This document shows positions 42,090-48,803 of a DNA stretch of 64,000 nt, one piece after another. The notes under the pieces are model-generated. The model was not told where the DNA came from. It saw nothing but the letters and a program-made list of their open reading frames with translations, and searched no databases. This DNA comes from Bacillota bacterium (GTDB lineage Bacteria; Bacillota; Clostridia; Christensenellales; Aristaeellaceae): assembly GCA_023459275.1 (NCBI GenBank), contig JAEWVC010000070.1, forward strand, positions 1 through 64,000, written 5' to 3'. The position numbers were made by a program, and so were the translations under genes. How positions within the stretch are numbered: position 1 is the first letter of the stretch; each line of letters opens with the position of its first letter.

Positions 42090-43274
42090 ATGAGACTTTC
42101 CAAAAAAGAGGCGGCCCGGTTTCTGCTTGTAAAGCAGGGGCTTTTGGGGAAAGTGCGGTTCGCGGGGGCGGAAGGGGCGCTGCAATACATCCGGCAGGCG
42201 GGATGCATCCAGTACGACCCCATCGATGTGTGCGGCCGGAACGCGGATCTGGTGCTCCAATCCCGGGTGGCTGGCTACCGGGAGGCCATGCTGGACAGCC
42301 TGCTGTATCAGGAGCGGTCCCTGGTGGACTACTGGGACAAGAACATGTCCATTTTCCCCGTGGAGGACTGGCCCTGCTTTTCCAGGACCAGGGCGGCCTA
42401 CGGACAGGACTGGGTGCGCAGCTTTGACACGGTCAAGCAGGAGGCTCCTTTGATTCTGGAACGGCTGAAAGCGCAGGGGCCGTCCTTTTCCGGCGATTTT
42501 GACAGCCGGCAGAAGGTGGACTGGTACTGGTCTGCGACCACCGCCTCCAGGGCGGTGCTGGAGGCGCTGTACTTCCGGGGGGAACTGTGCGTGCACCACA
42601 AGCGCGGCACGCAAAAGGCCTATGATTTTGCGGAAAACCTGCTGCCAAAGGAGATCCTGTCGGCGCCCGATCCCCATCCTGACGACTTTGCGAACGGAGC
42701 CTGGCATCTGAAAAGGCGCATCGGCGGGGTAGGCATGCTATGGAACAGGGCGTCGGATGCCTTTCTGGGCCTTGGGCAGAAGAAGACAGCCCAGCGGGAC
42801 GCGCTGTTTGGGCACCTTCTTGCGCGGGAGGAGGTTTTCTGCCTGGAGGTGGAGGGTATCCGTGAGCCCATGTACATCCTTTCCTCCGACCGGGAGCTTC
42901 TGGAGGAAGCGGTATCCGGACGGGAATATGAACCCCGTACCCAGGTGCTGGCACCCCTGGACAATATGCTCTGGGACAGGCGGCTTATCGAGGCGCTGTT
43001 TGATTTTTCCTACCGCTGGGAGATCTATACGCCCAAGGAGCAGCGGCAATACGGCTATTACGTGCTGCCCATTCTGCAGGGAGATGGCTTTGCGGGCCGC
43101 ATTGAGTTGAGCACCGACAGGAAGGCGGACACCCTTCAGGTGAAGGGCTACTGGCCGGAAAAAGGGAAAAAGCCCGACAAGCGGGCCTTGAAGAGGTGCT
43201 TGCGGGCGTTTGCGGAGTTCCAGGAGGTAAAGGGCGTAGACTGGCCAAAAGGAAAGCCTACCTCCCCTGCATGA
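42090..43274 (+). CDS. YcaQ/AlkZ-like winged-helix protein, possible DNA glycosylase
   Basis: 394 residues of the HTH_42 (DUF1006) family. YcaQ and AlkZ members are DNA glycosylases that unhook interstrand cross-links or remove bulky alkylated bases. The catalytic Q-x-D motif of the YcaQ branch is visible as IQYDPIDV near residue 40. Other family features are VDYWDKNMSIFPVEDW, WSATTASRAVLEALYFRGEL and LAPLDNMLWDRRLIEALFDF followed by YRWEIYTP. GGGGGAGG precedes the ATG at 42090. It is the third gene of the dnaX run. Repair activity is inferred from motif and family only. Confidence 0.8.
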   Translation: MRLSKKEAARFLLVKQGLLGKVRFAGAEGALQYIRQAGCIQYDPIDVCGRNADLVLQSRVAGYREAMLDSLLYQERSLVDYWDKNMSIFPVEDWPCFSRTRAAYGQDWVRSFDTVKQEAPLILERLKAQGPSFSGDFDSRQKVDWYWSATTASRAVLEALYFRGELCVHHKRGTQKAYDFAENLLPKEILSAPDPHPDDFANGAWHLKRRIGGVGMLWNRASDAFLGLGQKKTAQRDALFGHLLAREEVFCLEVEGIREPMYILSSDRELLEEAVSGREYEPRTQVLAPLDNMLWDRRLIEALFDFSYRWEIYTPKEQRQYGYYVLPILQGDGFAGRIELSTDRKADTLQVKGYWPEKGKKPDKRALKRCLRAFAEFQEVKGVDWPKGKPTSPA

Positions 43275-44367
43275 ACAGCAGGTAGAGCACGGCGATGACC
43301 GCGGCGCCAAGCGCCACGGCTGTCAGTACGCGCCAGGGGCTGACGGGGGCCTCGCCCCCGGCTTTGCCGGTCTGGCCGTTGATGAGCACGTGGAAGATCT
43401 TGCTATTGTAGGCGAAGGAGGACAGCCACATGGGCAGCAGCGTCAGCTTGTAGCGCACGTCGCGGTATTCCGAATGCAGGGAGGATATCCGCGCCTCGTC
43501 CGCGTGACGCAGGATATCCTGCCGGGCCAGGTCGCGCATGGCGTCGTCGATCTTCTCCTGGGCGGTTTCCCAGCCCTCTTTAAGGGTCACGGATGGCTTT
43601 TCGCTTAAAAACCCGCTTAGGAATCCGGGCTTGAACAGGCAGAGCTGGTCAAGATCGAAGGGACGCACCCGGGACAGGAGCCCTTCGGGAAGGCGGCGGC
43701 TGCCCGCCACCAGCACATCGTCAAAACCGTTGTGCACGATGCCCCGGGCAGGGGACCAGCGGATGCGGCGCTCCTGGCGCATTTCGGTGACCTGCTTGCC
43801 ATCCTTGGTAACCACCACGGGCACGGTGACATAATAGTAGTGTCCCGCCTCGCCCGTATACAGGGAAGTGGTGTCGGCATCGTACGTCCAGTGGGGCAGA
43901 TAGACGCCGGAAATTTGGCCCAGGGTCGCCATGCGCTTGGCCTTGGCGGGCGCAAACCAGCGTTTGTTCAGCCACTTGCGGAAGGCGGAAACGGCTTCCT
44001 CCTGCGTGGCACGAAAAGGGACCACGCTTTCCGGCGCGATGCCGGCCTCCGACTGGTCGTCCAGCACATGGGGGCTTCCGCAGAAGGCGCACAGCTCGGC
44101 GGTGGCGTTTTGCGGCAGCACCGTCTCCGCGCCGCAGCCCTGGCAGCGGATGACCCGGACGGCGGCGCCCCAGTCTTTTCTTTCCGGCGCGGGCGCTTCA
44201 TCAAGGCCGTATTCCTTGGGCTTTTCCATCACCTTTTCGATTTCTGTTTCCCTGCCGCAGTACGGGCATTTCAGATTCTGCGTTTCCGGGTCGAACACGG
44301 CGCGCCCGCCGCAGCCGGGACAAGAAAAGGTGGTGGCGGCTTCCTTTACGACTTGATCCTCCGGCAT
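43258..44367 (-). CDS. Zinc-ribbon protein with C-terminal membrane anchor
   Basis: 369 residues. Two zinc ribbons lie at the N-terminus (CPGCGG..CPYCG and CQGCGA..CAFCG), then a ~220-residue domain with LPHWTYDADTTSLYTGEAG and LPMWLSSFAYNSKIFHVLIN, and one C-terminal helix (VLTAVALGAAVIAVLYLLF). This matches the family often labelled 'TFIIB-type zinc ribbon-containing protein'; its function is unknown and any link to primosomal helicases is only by the ribbons. It probably faces the cytoplasm, held by the tail anchor. It is convergent with the YcaQ-like gene (17-bp overlap) and divergent from rsmA. Confidence 0.7.
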   Translation of the reverse strand: MPEDQVVKEAATTFSCPGCGGRAVFDPETQNLKCPYCGRETEIEKVMEKPKEYGLDEAPAPERKDWGAAVRVIRCQGCGAETVLPQNATAELCAFCGSPHVLDDQSEAGIAPESVVPFRATQEEAVSAFRKWLNKRWFAPAKAKRMATLGQISGVYLPHWTYDADTTSLYTGEAGHYYYVTVPVVVTKDGKQVTEMRQERRIRWSPARGIVHNGFDDVLVAGSRRLPEGLLSRVRPFDLDQLCLFKPGFLSGFLSEKPSVTLKEGWETAQEKIDDAMRDLARQDILRHADEARISSLHSEYRDVRYKLTLLPMWLSSFAYNSKIFHVLINGQTGKAGGEAPVSPWRVLTAVALGAAVIAVLYLLFMQGR

Positions 44368-44459
44368 GGCGAATCCCCCTTTTCCTTATGTATGGCTTCT
44401 GACCGCAGTATATCACGGAACAAGCGCCCCTGTAAATGCGGGAGCGGAGGAGGACGGAA

Positions 44460-45293
44460 TTGGGCAAAGCAAGGCAAGCGGCGGGCGACGGCCGCTTTCA
44501 TTACAAGAAGGCGTTGGGGCAGCATTTTCTTTACGATGAGGCGCTTTTGCAGGAATTGGTTTCTCTTTCGGGCGTCACGCAAGAGGACGGCGTTTTGGAG
44601 ATCGGCCCCGGCAGCGGGGGAATGACCGGCCTGCTGGCAGAAAAATGCCGGCAGGTGACAGCCCTGGAGCTGGACGAAACGCTGCTGCCGATATTGCGGG
44701 TCTCGCTGGCCGCGCATAGCAACGTGACGGTGGTCAAGGGCGATGCGCTGCGCACGGACCTTGCGGAGCTGGCAAGGCCCCTGGGAGAACGCTTTTGCGT
44801 GGTGGCCAACATCCCCTACTATATCACTTCCCCTCTTTTGGAGATCCTTCTTTCCGGCAAACTGCCGATCAAGCACATGGCGCTGCTTGTGCAGAAGGAG
44901 GTGGCGGACAAGCTTACCGCCGCGCCGGGAACGGATGGGTACGGCATGCTTTCCGTGCGCGCCCAGTATTTTTGTGAGCCGCGGATCGCAAAGCTGGTGC
45001 CGGCCTCCTTTTTCACGCCACCGCCCAAGGTGGACAGCGCCTTTGTGGTGATGCCTGTGCGCGGGGCGCCTCCGGTAAAGGTTCCGGACGAGGGGCTGTT
45101 CTTCCGTGTGGCTTCCGCCGCCTTTCTGATGCGCCGCAAGACCATGCTCAACAACCTGCAATCCGCTTTTTCCCTTACCAGGCAGCAGGCTCTTGCCCTG
45201 CTTACGGCCTGCAACCTTGACGAGCGCGTGCGTGGGGAAACGCTCACCCTGGATGCATTCGCCGCCTTGGCCTGCGCCCTCGGGAGCAAATGA
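44460..45293 (+). CDS. rsmA: 16S rRNA dimethyladenosine transferase
   Basis: About 277 residues. It dimethylates the two adjacent adenines near the 3' end of 16S rRNA during 30S assembly. Motifs are KKALGQHFLYD, the SAM-binding VLEIGPGSGGMTG, LELDETLLPIL, and the catalytic NIPYYITSPL. The C-terminal helical domain has RRKTMLNNLQSAF. The TTG at 44460 is favoured because GGAGGAGGA ends 5 bp upstream; the ATG at 44436 has no ribosome site and would add eight residues. Confidence 0.95.
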   Translation: MGKARQAAGDGRFHYKKALGQHFLYDEALLQELVSLSGVTQEDGVLEIGPGSGGMTGLLAEKCRQVTALELDETLLPILRVSLAAHSNVTVVKGDALRTDLAELARPLGERFCVVANIPYYITSPLLEILLSGKLPIKHMALLVQKEVADKLTAAPGTDGYGMLSVRAQYFCEPRIAKLVPASFFTPPPKVDSAFVVMPVRGAPPVKVPDEGLFFRVASAAFLMRRKTMLNNLQSAFSLTRQQALALLTACNLDERVRGETLTLDAFAALACALGSK

Positions 45294-45398
45294 CAGGAGG
45301 TGTCCATAAGGTTGCTTTCCTGCCCTGAAAAAGCCCCTGTTCTGCCTGTACTCGCCTAAAAGAGTATGGTATACTGTACGGGATAACGAGGTGATCCT

Positions 45399-46892
45399 AT
45401 GCCCTTATTTGATTTTGATGAGCAATATCCGCTGTTTGACGCCACGCCCGTGGAAAACCTGTTTGTGCAGGAATACCTCCCCGCGGCCAAGGGCGACTAT
45501 GTGAAGGTATATCTGTACGGACTGATGCACACGTATCATCCCACTGCCGGGATGAGCCTTGCCGTGATGGCCAGGGACCTGATGCTTACGGAGGAAGAGG
45601 TACTGACCGCGTACCGGTATTGGGAGCGCAAGGGGCTGGTGGTCCGCACGGCGGACAATCCGCCCGCCTTCCGGTATGTGAACGCGAAGCAGCTTTTGTT
45701 CATGCGCCAGTGCCCCAAGGAGGACAAGCAGTACACACAGTTCGCCGATGCGCTGTACGCCGCCTTCGGGGAGGACAGGAAGCTCCACGGCCAGGAGACC
45801 AGCCTGGCCTACGAATGGGTGGAAGAACTGAAGCTGCCCCCGGAGGTGGTGCTGATGATGGTGCAGCATCTGATTTCTACCCGGGGGAAGCACTTCAGCT
45901 TCAAGAACGCACAGAAGCTGGCGGTGCAGCTTGCCCAGGAGCATGTATATACCATCGAGGATGCGGAGGCTGTTCTGTCCCGCTCCAGGGTGGTGGAGGA
46001 AGGCACGCAAAAAATCCTTCGCCGCCTGGGCAGGCGCCGCCAGCCTTCGGAGGATGAGATGGCCCTGTACTTGAAATGGACCAGGGACTGGGGCTATGGC
46101 CACGACGCCATCGAGGCAGCCTGCAGGGAGACCACCAAGGGCGAGCCCACCATGGCCTACCTGGACGGTATATTGAACGGGCTGCGCAGCCGGAGTGAGA
46201 AAACCCCGGCCACCGCAAAGCAGGTGCAGAAGACGCTTCAGAAGGAACAGGAAGAGGCCGCGCCGGTGAAAGAACTGTTCAGAGCCCTTGGCCTTGCCGG
46301 CCTTGCCGTGAACGAGGGCACGCTGTCTGTCTACCGGCAGATGCGGGATCTGGCCGGGCACGATGTGATCCTGCTGGCCGCCAGGGAGGCCGCGCGGGCA
46401 GGCGGGCGGCTGGACGATGTTTTGAAGCTTGTGGCTACCTGGCACGACAAAGGGCTGGCCACCCCTGTCCAGGTGGAGGAGTACATCGCCGCCTTCTATG
46501 AAAGCAACCGGCTGCTGAGCCAATTGTACGAACAGTGCGGAAAAAGCGAAAAACCCACCGCGCCGGACCGGGCACTCTTGCAGAAGTGGCGGAAGGAATG
46601 GGACTTTTCCCCCGAAATGCTGCTGCTGGCCGCCGTGTTTGCTAGGAACGCGGACAAGAAAATGCCCTACATGGACGCTATGCTCAAGGCATGGCACGAG
46701 CAGAACATCAGGACGCCGGAAGACGCCCAGGCTGCCCGGGAAAAGTTTGAAAAAGCACCCGCCGCAAAACCATCCCCGCAGCGGGGCAAGGTGGTTACGG
46801 CACAGCTTTACACCCAGCGCAGCTATGACGCCATCGACCTGAACAAGTGGGCAGCCAGCATGATTGAGGAGGCCGCCGGAAAAGATGCCTAA
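45399..46892 (+). CDS. DnaD-domain replication initiation protein
   Basis: 497 residues. The N-terminal ~100 residues form a winged-helix region (VYLYGLMHTYHPTAGMSLAV, LTEEEVLTAYRYWERKGLV). Two DnaD/DnaB_2-type domains follow (MALYLKWTRDWGYGHDAIEA, with YLDGILNGL; and LLQKWRKEWDFSPEMLLLA, with YMDAMLKAW). Firmicute proteins of this type help load the replicative helicase at origins and restart forks. The DnaI-like loader gene overlaps its 3' end by 8 bp, which strongly supports that role. GAGGTG precedes the ATG. Confidence 0.85.
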   Translation: MPLFDFDEQYPLFDATPVENLFVQEYLPAAKGDYVKVYLYGLMHTYHPTAGMSLAVMARDLMLTEEEVLTAYRYWERKGLVVRTADNPPAFRYVNAKQLLFMRQCPKEDKQYTQFADALYAAFGEDRKLHGQETSLAYEWVEELKLPPEVVLMMVQHLISTRGKHFSFKNAQKLAVQLAQEHVYTIEDAEAVLSRSRVVEEGTQKILRRLGRRRQPSEDEMALYLKWTRDWGYGHDAIEAACRETTKGEPTMAYLDGILNGLRSRSEKTPATAKQVQKTLQKEQEEAAPVKELFRALGLAGLAVNEGTLSVYRQMRDLAGHDVILLAAREAARAGGRLDDVLKLVATWHDKGLATPVQVEEYIAAFYESNRLLSQLYEQCGKSEKPTAPDRALLQKWRKEWDFSPEMLLLAAVFARNADKKMPYMDAMLKAWHEQNIRTPEDAQAAREKFEKAPAAKPSPQRGKVVTAQLYTQRSYDAIDLNKWAASMIEEAAGKDA

Positions 46893-47874
46893 TGCCGTCA
46901 TGAACGAGCTGATGCTCGAGTATCAGGCCCGCCGGGCCGAAAACACCAGGGAGGAGGAACGCCGGCTTGCGCTGGCCGCCTCCCGCTGCCCGGAGATCGG
47001 CCGCCTGATGGAGGAACGCCGGGAGGCGCTTTTCTCAGCGCTGCGCAAAAGCCTGGGCACAGAGGGGAAGAAGGACGGGACTTCCGGCCTGACGCTGCTC
47101 ATGGAGGAGTACAACGCAAAGATCCGGGCGCTGCTTAAAGAAAACGGGCTGCCGGAGGACTTTTTGCAGCCTGTGTACACCTGCCCGGAATGCGAGGACA
47201 CGGGGTATGTGGGGGGAAGCGTGAAAAGGCGCTGCACCTGTCTGAACAAAGCGTATTTCAAGCGCATGGGCCGCCTGGTGGGGCTCAACGAGCGAACGCC
47301 GCAGACCTTTGAAACCTTCCGGGAGGAGGTGTTTTCCCCGGAGGCCCTGCAGGGCGGCGGCGTCAGCCAGCGCGCCTACATGCGCTTTTTGCGGGACAAA
47401 TGCCAAAAATATGCCGATTCCTTTCCCGATACGGCCACGCCGGACATGCTGTTCATGGGCACCAGCGGCCTTGGGAAAACGTTTCTCATGCAGGCCATCG
47501 CCCACAGGGTGCTGGAGCGCGGCTTTTCCGCGCTGTGCGTAAGCGCCTTCCGGGTGGTGGAAATGACCAGGCAAGCCTATTTCACCAACAATTATGAGGC
47601 GAGCGGGATGCTCTTTGAGGTGGATCTGCTGCTGATGGACGACCTGGGCACGGAGCCGCTGATGGACAACATCACCATTGAGCAGTTATACCATGTCATC
47701 AACGAGCGGCAAAATGCGGGAAAGCACACCATCCTGAGCACGAACCTGAACAGCGCGGAATTCCAGGCCAGGTATACCGAAAGGCTGGGCTCAAGGCTAT
47801 TGTCCTCCGCTGGGCAGTGTGAGCTCATCGCCTTTGTGGGCAGCGACATTCGCCGCAAGGCAGCGCAGATATAG
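46885..47874 (+). CDS. DnaI/DnaC-like helicase loader
   Basis: About 329 residues. The N-terminal ~130 residues include a zinc-binding region (CPECEDTGYV, RRCTC). The AAA+ domain has Walker A GTSGLGKT, Walker B LLLMDDLGTEP, sensor 1 ILSTNLN and a C-terminal arginine motif in GSRLLSS. It loads the DnaB-type helicase onto DNA with ATP, working with the DnaD-type protein encoded just upstream. GAGGAGG lies 12 bp before the ATG at 46885, so the spacing is long; the in-frame ATG at 46900 is an alternative. Confidence 0.88.
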   Translation: MPNAVMNELMLEYQARRAENTREEERRLALAASRCPEIGRLMEERREALFSALRKSLGTEGKKDGTSGLTLLMEEYNAKIRALLKENGLPEDFLQPVYTCPECEDTGYVGGSVKRRCTCLNKAYFKRMGRLVGLNERTPQTFETFREEVFSPEALQGGGVSQRAYMRFLRDKCQKYADSFPDTATPDMLFMGTSGLGKTFLMQAIAHRVLERGFSALCVSAFRVVEMTRQAYFTNNYEASGMLFEVDLLLMDDLGTEPLMDNITIEQLYHVINERQNAGKHTILSTNLNSAEFQARYTERLGSRLLSSAGQCELIAFVGSDIRRKAAQI

Positions 47875-47886
47875 GAGGGAACGGTC

Positions 47887-48432
47887 ATGGGCAACATCTG
47901 GCATGATATCCGGCCGGAACGCATCTCCCATACGGAGTTCGTTGCCGTCATTGAAATCAGCAAGGGCGGCAAGAACAAGTATGAGCTGGACAAGGAAACC
48001 GGCATGCTGATCCTGGACCGGGTGCTGTATACCTCCACCCACTACCCGGCCAACTACGGGTTTATCCCCCGCACCTACGCCGAGGACAACGACCCCTTGG
48101 ACGTGCTGGTGATGTGCCAGGAGGCCATCCTGCCCCTGACGCTGGTCAAGTGCCGCCCTATCGGCATGATCAGCATGGTGGACGGGGAAGCCGCGGACGA
48201 AAAGATCGTCGCTGTGCCGGTCCATGACCCCTCCATGGCGGAGTATACGGACATTGGGCAGTTGCCCCAGCATACCTTTTCGGAGATCAGCCACTTTTTT
48301 GAGGTCTACAAGACGCTGGAAGGCAAAAAAACGGCGGTGAAGAGCGTGAGCGGCCGGGAGGATGCCCAGGAGATCATCCGGGCGGCCATTGACCGCTATG
48401 CGCAGCGCTTTGAGGCGGAGGACGCGCCATGA
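47887..48432 (+). CDS. ppa: Inorganic pyrophosphatase, family I
   Basis: 181 residues. It hydrolyses pyrophosphate to two phosphates, driving biosynthetic reactions in the cytoplasm. Family I features: KNKYELDKETG, ANYGFIPRTYAEDNDPLDVL (with the metal-binding aspartates), and the C-terminal HFFEVYKTLEGK. AGGAGG lies before the ATG, 12 bp after the loader gene. The last codons overlap the next gene by 4 bp. Confidence 0.95.
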   Translation: MGNIWHDIRPERISHTEFVAVIEISKGGKNKYELDKETGMLILDRVLYTSTHYPANYGFIPRTYAEDNDPLDVLVMCQEAILPLTLVKCRPIGMISMVDGEAADEKIVAVPVHDPSMAEYTDIGQLPQHTFSEISHFFEVYKTLEGKKTAVKSVSGREDAQEIIRAAIDRYAQRFEAEDAP

Positions 48433-48773
48433 ACGTTCAGATTTACGTGAGCAAAAAGAATTTCGATACCCAGAAGGCCGAACGGTTTTTCAAGGAGCGG
48501 CGCATCCCCTACCAGTTGGTGGATATGTCCCGGCATCCGCCGGGGGCCAGGGAACTGCGGCTTTTTGCCGACAGGCTTACCGCAAAGGCCTTGGTGGACC
48601 GGGAGGACAAAAAGGTGCGGGAGCATCCCGTATGCTACGCCCCCAACGATGAGGTCATTTTGAACGAACTCATGGAAAAACCCTCCCTGATGCGTTCCCC
48701 CATCGTGCGCAGCGGGCAGAAGGTGACCCTGGGGGTGCAGGAAGACATCTGGACCGCCTGGATGAACGAATAG
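48429..48773 (+). CDS. ArsC/Spx-fold protein lacking the catalytic cysteine
   Basis: 114 residues, the normal size of an ArsC-like thioredoxin-fold protein. Relatives begin with a KKCFDT-type motif whose cysteine is the redox residue; here the segment reads YVSKKNFDTQKAERFF, with Asn at position 11. Classical arsenate reductase activity is therefore unlikely. A later cysteine (HPVCYAPND) does not sit in the usual place. It overlaps ppa by 4 bp (ATGA), so it is co-translated with pyrophosphatase. A regulatory or binding role is possible but not shown. Confidence 0.75.
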   Translation: MNVQIYVSKKNFDTQKAERFFKERRIPYQLVDMSRHPPGARELRLFADRLTAKALVDREDKKVREHPVCYAPNDEVILNELMEKPSLMRSPIVRSGQKVTLGVQEDIWTAWMNE

Positions 48774-48803
48774 CGCCTACGAAAGCTGAAATGAGGTGTC
48801 CGC

